Source: Homalodisca vitripennis (taxonomy: Eukaryota; Arthropoda; Insecta; Hemiptera; Cicadellidae). From it: a DNA stretch of 64,000 nucleotides. Where the stretch lies: the NCBI RefSeq assembly GCF_021130785.1, contig NC_060207.1, positions 6,833,001 through 6,897,000 on the forward strand, given 5' to 3'. Positions 38,368 through 50,092 of this stretch are shown piece by piece. Below the pieces are notes generated by a model. That model searched no databases and was not told where the DNA came from. It saw nothing but the letters and a program-made list of their open reading frames with translations. A program made the position numbers and the translations under genes. The number at the start of each line of letters is the position of its first letter. The stretch's first letter is position 1.

Positions 38368-38960
38368 TTGTGCTTTCTGGAAGCCTCAAAAATGAAAACT
38401 AAGGACTATCCAGGACTATTATTATTACAGATATTACTCCCACCATTTCACATTAAGTTGAATGTAATGAAACAGTTTGTGAAAGCATTCCCAAAAGAAG
38501 GGGAATGTTTTCGATACCTTTGTGAGCAGTTTCCTGGTTTGTCCGAGGCAAAGCTAAAAGAAGGATTGCTTGTCGGGCCTGACTTAAGAAAACTTATGAG
38601 AGTTACTGACTTTGTGAATAAATTGGAAAAAAATGAGAAAGTGGTGTGGGTATCTTTTAAATTAGTTGCATCCAGTTTTCTAAACAGCAGCAAACAATAA
38701 GGGTCCAAATTACAAGTCAATCGTCGCAGACATGTTGGAAAACGTCAAGAAACTTGGTTGTAACATGAGCACAAAAGTTCATTTGCTGCTGACTAAGCAG
38801 TAGTCAAAGTAGTCAAGCACTACTTGACTACTTTCTTGTAAACATTGGTGCTGTAAGTGAAGAACAGAGGAAAATTTCCATGAAGACATCAAGGAAATAG
38901 AATAAAGGTACCATGGATGATAGCAAACTACAGCTGGATGTTTAAAAGGGACGAAAGCGA
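38368..38960 (+). pseudogene. Broken C-terminal half of the candidate DDE transposase family
   Basis: An open frame at 38368-38700 contains ILLPPFHIKLNVMKQFVKAF, then a segment ending GLSEAKLKEGLLVGPDLRKL, then an FKLVASSFLNSSK end. A one-base frame change near 38693 leads to IVADMLENVKKLGCNMSTK and VHLLL (38725-38800), then a stop. Further decayed pieces follow, ending with IANYSWMFKRDES at about 38925-38960, matching the MMGDYCWSLHREV segment of the copy at 50 kb. The family is multi-copy in insects and usually annotated as uncharacterised. This copy has no N-terminal half and I found no terminal inverted repeats, so it is an isolated relic. It keeps part of the region deleted in the 50-kb copy. 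Confidence 0.75.
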
Positions 38961-39519
38961 TAAACGCTGCACTAAAGACTTTTGAATATGATTTTTTTTA
39001 TTTTCGTAACTCTGTACTCTAGAGGTAAATTATGGTATTTCTTTTGTGTTTGATAAAATCTATAACAAAAGAAAAATGTGAAAAGGGTATCATTGGATTT
39101 TTTTCAAATATATGATCATTGTTTGTTAGATGACCTGGCGTGATAGAAAAAATGGATTGAACTTTTAATTCAGCACTGAAAATTACATAGTATTCATACA
39201 TAAAAATAAAATAACTTTCAATAAGTATTATGTTTTTGGCCTGTGTTACCGGAGAGATACTATCTAGATTTGTACCGCTGAATGTATATGAATATATACC
39301 TTCTCTTCATTTTTCAGACTCCATTGCATCTCTTCTGTTTATGAACTATCATATGTAAATTATTTATCAAAGTATTATATAACATCGCTCTATTTAGAAA
39401 GCACGTTAAATGATAAGTTATGACTAAAAAAAATCGGATCGCCTACTACTCATATTTACATACACACCGAAATAAAATTAATACAGTTCGACAAAAACAC
39501 GTTTGTAATCAACCATAGT
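38961..39519. other. AT-rich non-coding DNA
   Basis: Nothing recognised. The 39019-39201 minus-strand frame is AT-driven. Confidence 0.5.
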
Positions 39520-39862
39520 TGTAGTTCGTAGTGTTGAAGGTTTAGAAGGAATAGTGGTGTACGAGAATAACCTTTGTGCAGGACAGCTGTTGTAGAGGAA
39601 GGTAAGTAAGCAGCCAGCACTGGGTGGGAGGGTATATAAGCCTCTCTCTCTATATGTCTCTATGTCTCTTACATCTCCGCCTTGTGATATTAATTGCTGG
39701 AGATTTCTGTCTTCTGCCGTAGCACCTAGACAAATTACGATTCAGAATACAAAAACAAAACAATTTTCTTCATTAGAGGTACGAGACGGTGAGCAGTTCC
39801 AGATCCAACTGTATTCCTTCCTTGGAAATATACACAAAACTTTCTTCTTTGTCAGAATGTAA
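39520..39862 (+). promoter_or_regulatory. TATA-box-bearing segment followed by short ORF
   Basis: GGGTATATAAGCCTCTCTCT at about 39630 is a strong TATA box in a locally GC-richer context, followed by a CT-rich stretch and a 66-codon frame at 39662-39862 with no recognised domain. This could be a promoter with a first exon or the promoter of a decayed LTR. I found no second LTR, primer-binding site or TG...CA pair, so both remain open. Confidence 0.35.
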
Positions 39863-40378
39863 AATGTCCTAGAATAACTGATCAAATTCCATTAAACAGA
39901 TCCACGTCATTTATAGAATCTTTATACCCATATTCAAATACGTAACACAATCTCTGAACGTTATGGTTTGTTACAAAGATGTTAAAAAAAGAGTGTCCTT
40001 GTAATATTTCGCATTTAAATAGCCCCATAAATGCATAAACTTACCACGGTGTAACTCTATGAAACATAATGCTTAGTTTATTATTTCTTTAGATGTAAGT
40101 ACAGTTTTATATTAATAAAGTGAGAGGCGTAACATAGGTAGGAGACGAACGAGACCTGCCCCCCCCCTCACCTGAAAGTAGACACTACTATAGACGTCTA
40201 TGGGGGAACTTAGGAATACATCATAATCAAATGTATAAATTCTAACGTTATAACTATTTTAATTCACGAAATACTCTCTGCTGCACACATCAAAATAAAA
40301 TTTTGATCAAAACGCTAAATATTGGAATTTCACCTCAACAGCAATGAAAGTGAGGTACAATATCAAACTGGTGTGAGA
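39863..40378. other. AT-rich non-coding DNA
   Basis: A C9-C10 run at about 40160 with a nearby TAGACGTCTA palindrome is the only distinctive sequence. Confidence 0.45.
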
Positions 40379-40660
40379 TCATACGTTACAAAATACTCCT
40401 AAAATGGTACAGGTACACGTCCCAGTTACTGATACTGTTAACGAGACGGAACTCTTAGTGCCAGGCACTTGTATCGTAAAGTTAGCTGTAAAAGTAAGCT
40501 GTACCCGGTACTTTCGGTTTGCGGTAACGGTTACTCTGAGACAGTTTGCTGTTTCCGGTGGCACCATGAGACAACACCGCCCTATACAGTCTGATGGTGT
40601 CACGGTCAAACGACCCGGTAACCGGCCGCGGTATCTTACCAATCGTTCTCAGTTTAATCA
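40379..40660. other. GC-rich block open on both strands, unassigned
   Basis: A block of about 280 bases is clearly GC-richer than its flanks and open on the plus strand (from 40404) and the minus strand (40642-40379). Both products are Thr/Val-rich because GTAAC/GTTAC-type words recur throughout (GTTACTGATACTG, GTAACGGTTAC, GGTAACCGG). Word recurrence explains the double open frame better than coding. A CACCAT / ATGGTG inverted pair lies at 40561 and 40591. Possibly an unknown repeat. Confidence 0.4.
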
Positions 40661-40775
40661 TTGTTCAAAATTAAACGTTTTAAATGATAAATGTCTTATA
40701 TTTCTTATTATAAACTTTTACAATATAGTACAATTTGTTGTACAGTCGAAAGTTACTGGCCGCTTATACAAATGA

Positions 40776-41440
40776 TATAACCAGATTAAAGAAATTATTA
40801 TTTAAAAGATTAAAGGAAAAATTATGAGTCTAACATTAACGGAAAAACCATAAGCTATAAGCCTCCTTCTGCAGTAACTGTATTTTAAAAAGTGAACTAT
40901 TACCAGGAAAATGTTGCAAGTTATAACTAAATATAGATACTACTGTAAAATAAAATGTGGCAGTATGACAATAGTAAATGTTATGACAATAAAGACAACA
41001 TCCTTTCATATACGTAAGCCAAGTGATTTCACAAAACTTGTTCGAAGAAAATATATTTTTTATTTCAGTTGGCAGTTGGTTGCAAAATTTAGGATCTAAA
41101 ATTCGTTAAAAGAATGAAGAATATTAACTTTATTTACCCTGGGGAGCAGAAAGTTGTATTGAGAACGTACCGTGTATTATAATACAAGTTATCGTTCCTT
41201 CTTTTTCCACTTCAGTTAAAAAAGAGCCTAAGTACCTTAAAGATGAAAAGATGCTGAATTGTTAAAATACGAATTTCTTGAAAAAAGAGGGAAAGAGCCT
41301 TCTCTTTCCAGTTTTTTAAAATTATACGTGAATGATTTTTCGTTATTCTCAATTTTTCTATCAAATGTTTACATGACTCACTCGAACAAACCGATCCGTA
41401 ATGTAGCCAGTAGTGCAAGTACTTCAAGAGGCTAGTGTTC
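40776..41440. other. AT-rich non-coding DNA
   Basis: Nothing recognised. GAGGCTAGTGTTCTTAAGAG near 41430 contains a tandem AGAGGCTAGTGTT (41429 and 41444). Confidence 0.45.
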
Positions 41441-41454
41441 TTAAGAGGCTAGTG

Positions 41455-42640
41455 TTAATCTCACAAAAAGTTAAACTTTCTTATTGCTAATCTCACTTTA
41501 ATGTGAAGATTCGCAATGTGTTTTTGAAAAGTGAATGTCTTGTTTAATGTGATTCCCAAATATTTAATATCGTTTAATTTTTCTAAAAGTTTACATATAC
41601 AGTTTATTAAATCACAAGATGAATTTTTAGAGGTAAAGGTATATATCAAACCCATTAAAATCAAAAAGAATATATTTGGCAAAGCACCAATCCCTTAGCA
41701 ACAATTAATAGCTCGCCAATGCCAATCACTAAGAATAAAACAGAGCTGTATAAACAGCAAAAGCGCTGATACTCCTATGGAAATTAAGGGCAAGTAAATC
41801 ATTCATGAAGATTAGAAATAATATGGCAGATGCTATTGAGCCTTGAAGTACACCGGATTCTACTATTTTTGGTTAACTTCAAGAGTTACCTACCTATCTT
41901 TACTCGTTTTCTGTCCACAAGGAAACTCTTAAACCATTTAAAATCAACTCCTCTTATTCCAACAGCTTCTAATTTATTCAATAGAATGGCGTGGTCAATC
42001 AAATAAAAATAAAAAGCCTTCTTGAAATTGCTAAGAGTTGTTTTAAATTTACAATAATTAATGCTGTTGTAGATTTTTCCGTCACTGCTATTAAAAGTGT
42101 CTTCACTTGATTTATCTTTTACTCCTATTGGTAAGCACTATACAAGATCTTCTGGTCGTTTTGTAATCTAATTGTTATAATTTTTTCAAATATTTTAGAG
42201 AATTAGAATCAATTTGTCAACGCAAGAGGCTAGTTTGTCTTGAGTGAATCCAATTTAATAGAATTACTACTTTTCAAAATTGGCACTATCAAACTTAATT
42301 TTAAGTGCTCAGGAAATTTTCCCTTATTTAAACTGTTATTAACAATGTATACTAATACTGTTGCAATGTCGTTAATAGAATGAATCCACCACATTGGTAC
42401 ATGATCGAAGTCAGTAGATTTTCTGTTGTTTTAACCTTTAACAATATTCTCAACTTCGTCCTCAGTTGTCGGTGTTATAAAGAACCACTGTGGATAATAA
42501 GTACGTAACACAGGCAAGGTTGAAGTTGATAATGCCACAGGCCGATAAGATTGTATAGAGATAAGGAAGTTTTTTATCTCGTTAGCGACTTCATTCGGTG
42601 CAGTGATAATGTTCCTTCTGCGAGTTCAATTTTATCAACG
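41455..42640 (-). pseudogene. Decayed non-LTR retrotransposon reverse transcriptase
   Basis: Reading the minus strand from 42640 downward, pieces of the RT fold appear in family order with frame changes and stops. They are TEDEVENIVKG (about 42460), NNSLNKGKFPEHLKLSLIVP and ILKSS (about 42340-42270), FSKIFEKIITIRL (about 42205-42160), a KAF...DHAILLNKLEAVGIRG segment (about 42025-41960) then FKWFKSFLVDRKR, SGVLQGSIASAILFLIFMND (about 41855-41795), FAVYTAL (about 41755), and LNDIKYLGITLNKTFTFQKH (about 41590-41530). Two catalytic sites are gone: the Asp after KAF is Tyr, and the FADD box reads FAVY. The KYLGI...HI block suggests a CR1/Jockey-type relative. Endonuclease and gag-like ORF1 were not found. 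Confidence 0.85.
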
Positions 42641-42984
42641 TGTTTACTTAAATTCATACTGATAAAGCTATTAATTATTTTCTATTGCTGAGATGAATCT
42701 CCTTCGCAACTCATTACTTTACTTGAATAATAATTATTCTTTGTGATATATGAATCTGAGTGGTTTAATCAGTACAAAAGTTTTGAAAATACCTGAAGAA
42801 TGTTTAATAATAAGGTCTTAACTTAAATACTAAACTTTTTGAACAAAAATTAAATGTTAGCAAGATATTTTGAGAAAGATTTCATCTGTAATGTTAAACT
42901 TTGTAAGTGAACTTCATTGCCACATAGAGAAGAACGAATACACTTAACGGATATTATGTTACAAATCCATCTTAAATTTTTAAA
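42641..42984. other. AT-rich non-coding DNA, possibly more of the retroelement
   Basis: May hold the decayed region between endonuclease and RT of the element just below, but no similarity is clear enough to call. Confidence 0.35.
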
Positions 42985-43200
42985 TTGAAATTGAATTTGT
43001 CTGAGCGTTATCGAAGCCTTTGACTAAGGCGGCTGACAGTTTCTATTCAGTCTGCCAGAGACTTGTACAAATGTATTTATAATTTTCTCTCTATTCATCT
43101 GTCAAATAAATATCTCGAGATTGAAATGACTTTTATGGTTTAAATTTTGAAATTTATCTGATATAAGGTTACATTACTCTGTAAGAACTAGAAAATATGT
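42985..43200 (+). repeat. Dispersed family E, copy
   Basis: TCTGAGCGTTATCGAAGCC, then TCTGCCAGAG, ATTCATCTGTCAAATAAATA then TCTCGAGATTGAAATGAC, and a GATATAAGGTTACATTACTC segment. The order and spacing are those of family E, but the copy is strongly diverged. Confidence 0.6.
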
Positions 43201-43416
43201 AAATAGTTACGGCCTAGTAAGTCTAATTTTAAAACGGTTTAGTACGGGTTGTTTATATGAAGAGTACGGAAGAATAAATAAATATTTTATACGTGAAATC
43301 TGACACATTTAGCCACTTGAAAAAGTAACTGATTTGCAAACGGCAATATCATACATATATGCAGGGGACCTTGACAGAATATCGCTTCCACCAAAGAAAG
43401 CCTTGTGGTTATGTGC

Positions 43417-43500
43417 GGGGAACTCACAATGTAAAGGTTTAGGGAAGAGGGGAGCCATACAATGGCATGGAGAGAGGGCGAGACTAATGCAACACGTATG
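43417..43500 (+). repeat. Dispersed repeat family C, copy 2
   Basis: Collinear with the reverse complement of 7283-7371; GAGGGGAGCCATACAATGG and GAGGGCGAGACTAATGCA are the strongest blocks. It lies in a GC-richer stretch that begins near 43360, so the element may extend further left. Confidence 0.7.
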
Positions 43501-44914
43501 AAAAGAAAACTTGTTTATTCAATGTATAAATAACCTTTCAAGATTTAATCTTCATAGTTGTCAAGTATTTATTATTTAAAACCTAATTAATGTAGTGAAC
43601 AGTTTTTAGGTTACAATACTTTTGACTATTATCGTACGAGTCATACATTTCTCAAGTCTAACTGTACCTCCTATCAAAGCGTAAGGACGCCTTTGAATTT
43701 AATATAGGTCTATTTAGGGATTCTAAGTGAATACAATTATATTAAGTATGAAGTAATTAATACTATACAAACAGGAAATAAATCGATTACAATCAATTGG
43801 TTAAAGTAAAAAAAAATTGATTGAAATATAATAATGCTTCCCACTCCCTGGTACACGTTAAAACGAATAATCCATGCATTTAAGTGTATTGATGTTTTAA
43901 TAAATATGAGACATAAATATGAAATACACATTTTAAAGCCCTCTTTAAACCCCTTGGTGCCAGACGTGTGCGCTGAGACACAGGTTCAATACTCACACAG
44001 ACACATTACACACTCAATCGTCACGGTAATATGTTTTACAATTCTCATTGCTTTATTATCACATAAGCAACATTAAATAGCAGAGCTATCTTTGTAGATA
44101 AATTCGTCAAATGCTTCTTCAATGGTGTTGTATACAACTACAATAGTATATTTACCCAAATTATTCCAACTATTTTAAAATAATAAATAATACAGATAAA
44201 TTACCATACAGGATTTACTATGTAAAAAGTAAGGAAATTAGATTATTTTTTAATGGTTAAAACAATAGGAATTTTATTTAGAAAATATATAATTGTTTCT
44301 TACAACTTTATAAATTAAAAGAAAGACCAATCAACAAGTAAATACTAACATTTTATAGAATATAATGGCAGTATAATATTTAAAAAGTTAATAATAAAAA
44401 ATAACTCACAAAGGAAATGATTTTCTTAAAGCATAAATAAGAGATAGAAGGGGGAAAGTTAATATAATGAATACATTAAATAAATTTAAATATATTAAGT
44501 CTACTCTGAAAAAAATTGGATTTAGATCTCATATTAGTATACATACTACACATAGTACATATACACATAGTTTAAAGTATCAACATTTTTTTCTGTTTTA
44601 AATGTTGTCTGCTGAATGTGACGGAAAATATAGAGGTCTATATATCAAAATCCTGTTGGCTGCTTAATGCAATATAATGGAATGAATCTACTGAAATAAT
44701 GAAATTCCTCAACCAAATACCGTAATGTCTTTTATTGCCTTTGAAATTTGTAGCCAAGAAAATATTACTTTCTATAGTTTGTCATACACTTGAATGCATT
44801 TTAATTTTTCAAAAGAAATATTTAAAATCTCTAAAATAACTGAAGCATGAAATTTAGAAATATTTTATATTTAATGGCATACGAAATATTTCCTACTTAA
44901 AATCTGTTATGTCA
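43501..44914. other. AT-rich non-coding DNA
   Basis: Open frames at 43737-43931 (minus) and 43834-44076 (plus) overlap and have no domain. No gene called. Confidence 0.5.
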
Positions 44915-45035
44915 TTGGTGGTGGTTCCGAAGTCACCTTTACGCCGTTGATCTCAAGATTAAGTAATAATGAGGGCTTCTTAACCCTAACTTCCCCTGGT
45001 AAAATAATACGTTCTTTGACTTTTGACTTTTTTAA
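44915..45035 (+). repeat. 5S-derived SINE, 5'-truncated copy
   Basis: GGTGGTGGTTCCGAAGTCAC, then GGGCTTCTTAACCCTAACTT, then CCCTGGTAAAATAATACG and a CTTTGACTTTTGACTTTTT tail. This follows the body and tail of the SINE at 37228-37500 in the opposite orientation (there GTAGTAGTTCGGAAGTATCC, GGACTTCTTAGTCCCAACTT, CGCCTAGTAAAATAGGAC). The 5S-like head is missing. Confidence 0.65.
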
Positions 45036-46290
45036 CGTAGCGCGAGCGTGCGTGATAGTCCAGATAAGTTAGATATCTTATAACCCACAGGTAACGACTA
45101 TTAAATATATAAATCCATAAAAGCCCATATGTCCTTAATGTTTTTATTTGGGTACAGGAAAATATGGGAACACATATTTGAAAAATAACGTATCAAGTAT
45201 AATATAATTCCATTTCGTATAGTTTTATTGTAAAGACCATATATACAGAGTAAAGTTAAAACCATTTCAGTGATAACTAATTGCCAAGTAGAATTTAAAT
45301 TATGAGCACTAATATAATTCATCGCTCTTTCAACTTAGGTTAAAATAATAAATGTACAAGTTCTTGTTACTGTGTCATTATAACACGTTTTACTGTCCCA
45401 ATTATCCAATATAAATTGAACATAAATTTAGATAGCAACTGTATTTTTAAGGTTTGAAATTGAATTACTCATTGATAGTAATAACAAAAACAATGTAAAC
45501 TGTTTCTTTTATGATTCTGCATCTGTCAATTGTCAAAATTTGCGAACAATAGGACCAAAATAAAAGTTACTCATTTTTACATGTAATGAGTTCCTCATGT
45601 AATGAGGTGATAAAATTCAGCTCTGATTTTGATAAACGGAAGTGACGCCGTGACATTGCAATATTTTAAACTCACACTTCTGTTTTGTATTACAGGTCTT
45701 CTTAAATGTTTCTACTGCACATGGATAATAGAAGTGACAATAAGAACTGCTGTAAAGTATTACTTCGTGCAAGTATGTCGGAAGTGCGTGTCAGAAGCAA
45801 GCAATGTTCGTGTACAGATAAGGCTATCTGTGTATGACACGTCAGGAGATGTGTTCGCAGTTGACACTTCGTCATAACTTGATTAAATGTCTACTTAATC
45901 TCACTGAAACTTTCATTTGTAGTATCATAAGTAATTTAACCAAAACTTTGATTTATGTATAGCACAGTGAATAAACATATCTTACTGTAAACAAAAAGTA
46001 AATTAATCAGACTGTTAAATAAGTTATTGTAATTAAATAAATATATTATGTTTCTTAACTATTTAATCCTGCATTCTGCTTAATATAACGTTAATTTCTG
46101 TTACATGTTTGTAATTATATAATAACAGTGAGTGTTGTTTTGTCAACCTGAATGCATCCTATTATGTGTATACAATTATTATTGTTTATATATAACGCAT
46201 ACAATACTTTTAAAATCTAGATTTAATCTACACATATTACTAAAACTTATGATGCACATATCCTTTATACCCTACACCTTCATTAATAGC
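45036..46290. other. AT-rich non-coding DNA
   Basis: A plus-strand frame at 45629-45877 (82 codons) crosses a TTTTGTATTACAG acceptor-like site at 45694. The downstream part is somewhat GC-richer and open to 45874. It could be an exon, but there is no recognised domain or donor partner. Confidence 0.35.
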
Positions 46291-46294
46291 CGTT

Positions 46295-46365
46295 TCTGGT
46301 AGCTGATTTTTAAGGGTTTCTGATTGCCGCGATAAGTAACCAGGTTCGAATCCCGATTTGGACTC
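46295..46365 (+). repeat. tRNA-derived SINE head, decayed
   Basis: TGGTAGCTGATTT at 46297 is A-box-like and GGTTCGAATCC at 46343-46353 is a perfect B box. The distance of 46 bases is at the upper end for tRNAs. The acceptor stem does not pair, so this is a SINE head or tRNA relic, not a gene. Confidence 0.55.
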
Positions 46366-46899
46366 ACTATTTTTGCACACTAATTTCTTTGTTTTATGGT
46401 AACTTATCTACGTGCCTACTGTTGACGAACGGTATTATATTTATTTAAAACCCTATAGAACTTATTATTAGAATCATAAAGAATAATCTTTGCTATACAA
46501 ACAATAATATTTATAACTTCGAAATATTTCTCTAGGCTTGGACAGGGGCTGCAAGAGCAAGTGTAATTAAAACCCAGATATAAGCAACACACATTAATAT
46601 GGAACCAACCGCAAGTAGAATGGAGTAAAGGTGATTATGTAGTATATAAATTATACAGATATACTGTATTGTTTAATCAAAATCTTTTGCATGATTCCAA
46701 GTAAAATGAGTTATAATAAAATAGTACTCAGATGCTGTGAATAGAGAAGCGTTTGAACTTATATTTCAAATAAATAATAATAATAATAATAATAATAATA
46801 GAGTATCGTTTATTATGTTGTATACAAACTTTAAGGTTCAGACACAACAGCTTCCTGTAAGTTTTCTTATTCAATAACAACTTCCTCAGGTCTTTAAAG
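46366..46899. other. AT-rich non-coding DNA with (AAT)n
   Basis: An (AAT/ATA)n microsatellite of about 10 units lies at 46771-46801. Nothing else recognised. Confidence 0.7.
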
Positions 46900-47006
46900 C
46901 AATAACGAGTTCCAGAAGAAGCTCGTTACCAACTGCTTCAAGGCAAACCAAGTCGTTAGCCATTGACTTAAATATTCTACCTTCCACTCCAACAAACTTG
47001 AGCTTG
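46900..47006 (-). repeat. Dispersed repeat family A, copy 2
   Basis: Reverse complement of 1343-1450. AGCCATTGACTTAAATATTC and ACCTTCCACT (46959-46988) and AGAAGCTCGTTACCAACTGC (46916-46935) are the best conserved blocks. Confidence 0.8.
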
Positions 47007-47883
47007 AAAAAGTTACGGTTTACCCTTACATGTACTTTACACATTTTGTTGGCTTCCCTCAATTCTGCTCAGTTATTGTTTACCTGCTACAGTATTTTGT
47101 ATTTAAGTGCTTATGTCTTATTTCCAACATTGAAAGCGATGGAATTGTAAGTTTACAACTGATAGTTGGAAGAGGACACATGATTCCAAAAAGTAAACTT
47201 ATAAGAATAATGGGAGGTTTCGTACGTTTTCGCTTAGAATTACCCTGTTACCAATCATAGGATGATTTGGTACTGTACCTGCTAACTACTGCTTAATAAT
47301 ATTAATCACTGTATTGCGTTTCTTCATATGATTATCTCAGAGAAACGTATAAATCCTGAAATATAGAACACCATGCCATTTTAGTCATGTTTTTCATAAC
47401 TAATTAAATCAGTTTGGTTAAGAATTCAATTTTGACTTGAACAGTGTAAAAGAATAACAGGAATAGGGATAGTTTACCTAGCGTTACAACAGTCGTGTTT
47501 CAACATCTTGTACTTATTCTCTTTCCTGGATTTCAAATTTTAAATTGTAAGCTTGAATATGCTTGGAATTAAAGTACACCCCAATCAGGTTTCTAATGCA
47601 TAATCACAGAACTAATTCTGGTATATAAACAAATAAAGTTTCCTGCAGAATGTAAAGTCAACAAATGTCATTCTTTTTGAGATATCTTGCAACTCAAGTA
47701 ATTCGCAACTTTTGTTCAGCAAGTTATGTTTTAGTGTTCAAATAATAAAAGTTTTGGTGAGGTGGGAAGATACTATAAAGTCCTGAAATCAAATCTTGTC
47801 CTCGACTTTTATCATTGACTTTCCACTAAATTATTTTTTCTTTATGATTAGTTTATAATAGATGAATAGATTATGTACGTCTT
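47007..47883. other. AT-rich non-coding DNA
   Basis: Nothing recognised. The 47030-47260 frame has no domain. Confidence 0.5.
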
Positions 47884-47980
47884 TGGATACGTTGGCTGAA
47901 TAGCACATTTACCCGGCAAGTGGGAGATCCGTGTTCGAGTCCCGGCGAAGGAAGCACTTTTTGTGATTCAATGTTTATTG

Positions 47981-48027
<47 letters not shown>
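47884..48027 (+). mobile_element. tRNA-derived SINE with (TA)n tail
   Basis: TGGCTGAATAG (A box, 47893-47903) and GTTCGAGTC (B box, 47933-47941) have tRNA spacing. Between them CATTT and AAGTG pair as an anticodon-type stem, and CCGTG/CCCGG around TTCGAGT form a T-arm with one mismatch. A non-tRNA body of about 40 bases follows, then (TA)n from about 47984. The lack of a pairing acceptor stem and the simple-repeat tail mark a SINE, not a tRNA gene. Confidence 0.7.
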
Positions 48028-48029
<2 letters not shown>

Positions 48030-48174
48030 TAAAATGTACTTGATTGTACTCAATTTGTTTTCAAATTTCGTTGTTGTGATTTTTTTTACCCATAAGGACG
48101 ATGTAAAAATATTTGCTGATGCTCAGCCAAATCCAATGAAGTGAACTGAACCACAATTATGATATCACTGTTAT

Positions 48175-48315
48175 TTATTAAGGTTGGTGCACAGTTTCAG
48201 GTGTATCGTCAGTTCGTTATCGAGATATCGTGTGGACAGTCAGACAGACAGACAGACAGAAATGACATTTAAGTACCCCCACGAGTGACAGGCTTCGCTA
48301 ACACTCAACCAATAA
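48175..48315 (-). repeat. Dispersed family E, copy (minus strand)
   Basis: GTTATCGAGATATCGTGTGG, then a CAGACAGACAGACAGACAG tract (48240-48259), then CCACGAGTGACAGGCTTCGC and TAACACTCAACCAAT. Read on the minus strand this gives the GTTAGCGAAGCC, CTGTCTGTC and ATATCTCGA marks in the family order. Confidence 0.75.
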
Positions 48316-49802
48316 TTAATTACATAATTTAAATATAACTTCATATCCAATTTAGTTTTTTCCTTCTGGCCGCTACAAATGAAGTATCTATTTCTTCCTA
48401 CTACGAGGACAAGATTTTTATATCTAAAGTTCAGAATTTGGAGTAATTTTACAGTTTGGCTAAACATTTTCACTTGGTACTATTATTTTTATCTTTACTA
48501 AAGTATCTATTATATTAGTGATATAGCTAAAGGTATGTCCGAACCGTTATAACTATTCACATGAAAGGCAACCTTTTGAGAAAATCATTCAATTCAATGA
48601 TTGAATATGCTAATTGACATTTAGTTGGTTTTTTAACGTGGGATGGGAGTGATCCTTGTGGCAGTGTGTATTTTTGACGTATTTAACGCTTTAAATATCT
48701 AATTACATTCTTACACAAAAGCAAAAAAGGGAAGGTCAGAGAATTTTGTTTCTCGACAAGAAAATAACCAGTAATAACATGTTTTGCAGTTATCGTTTTG
48801 TAATATATAACAAAACATTTCGATGTGTGATACTCGTACTACAGCCACCCCAAGCGCATGGCGTTGCTAAACTAATTTGCTAAATGTTGGTTCACAACGT
48901 GAAATAGGATCATGTCGGAACCAATTAAGCCAATTGTTGTATCAGTGACGCTGGAGCTCACTGGTAGCGAGTAGCCAATTGGTTTACGAATATGACATGT
49001 GTATTTACGTTGAAATAATTAGAGGCAATCATTTTTTACATTCGAGTCTTAATTGTTTGACATTTAACAAGTTTATTTAGAAGGTTCGGTGTAAAAATAG
49101 GGGAAATAATTTACAGCTAATGCCCAAATTTTTCATGTAAATTTTTTAAAACCTTTGTTTTCTAATGGTCTTATTTTTATATTCTTGTAGTTTTGCAGGT
49201 ATAACTTTCACACTGTTCAATTGTTTTCCCTAGATGTAAGCATCATTACAAAAGTGATTTAAATGTAATAAAAAACCAGTGATGACATTTTCGATGAAAT
49301 ATTATTATCAGTAATTAATAAAAGAAAATATTAGCCATTTAGGGATAAAAAGTTTAATACACCTCGGCTACTACACAATATACACTAGACACTTTTTTTC
49401 CAACAATGTGGTAAAATTGGCTCAGTTTTTTTCAAATGTGCGGGTAAATGATTTTTTTAAAATAGAAAAATTATCCATCATGAAACAGAATAAAAGAAAC
49501 CTTAATACCGTAACAGTAGACATTGTTCGGACAAACGTTGTAAATGTCTTAGAAAGGTTTATTAGCCATATTTACTTGTAAATTATTATACGTTAGTGAT
49601 TATTTGAGCTTGTGCAAAAGTTTTGTCTCACCTTCGGGCAATATGACATCTTTATTACACTTTGACCAATTTTAACTAAAATGTATTCCATACTTGTTTG
49701 TCGATATCTTTTAATATTTTTATATGGAGAATTTTACGTTTAATATTTTATCTATTGCAGTACAAAACTGTAAGATCTTTATGAATTTCAGATTGATTAA
49801 TA
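48316..49802. other. AT-rich non-coding DNA
   Basis: No gene recognised. The DNA from about 48840 to 49010 is less AT-rich with no open frame of note. The AATA just before 49803 is the candidate left target-site copy of the downstream transposon. Confidence 0.5.
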
Positions 49803-49915
49803 ACACAGGCCAACGAAAAATTTTTTTGTGAAAACTTTTTTTACTTTAATAGCTGATTTTTATAGATTTTTTATGTGCTGAATCCCAAATCTGGCCTTAG
49901 TTTTTTGTATCACCC
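49803..49915 (+). repeat. Left terminal inverted repeat
   Basis: Starts ACACAGGCCAACGAAAAATT and contains GTGCTGAATCCCAAATCTGG and TTTTTTGTATCACCC. Pairs with 51869-51970. Confidence 0.85.
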
Positions 49916-50092
49916 ATATTTTTTCTGCAATTTGGGTTTTTATGTAGTATACATTTTTATGTATTTTCTTATGTAGTATAAATACGGTAATATGGTGAAA
50001 TTAATGAAACACTATGTTACATCATAATTATGAATATATTAATACAATAGGTTACTTGAAAGAGTTATACATGTGGTATAATACAGGTTCCA

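Noticed and set aside
38448..38720. 90-codon minus-strand frame
   Set aside because: Antisense shadow of the plus-strand family fragment at 38368-38700.
39520..39862. Solo LTR with TATA box
   Set aside because: No TG...CA boundaries with a flanking duplication and no second LTR could be identified; kept only as a TATA-bearing segment.
47884..47960. Functional tRNA gene
   Set aside because: A and B boxes are good but the acceptor stem does not pair and position 33 of the loop is not T. Followed by a SINE-type (TA)n tail.
47871..48144. Frames with Ile-Tyr repeats on both strands
   Set aside because: Translation of the (TA)n tail of the SINE.
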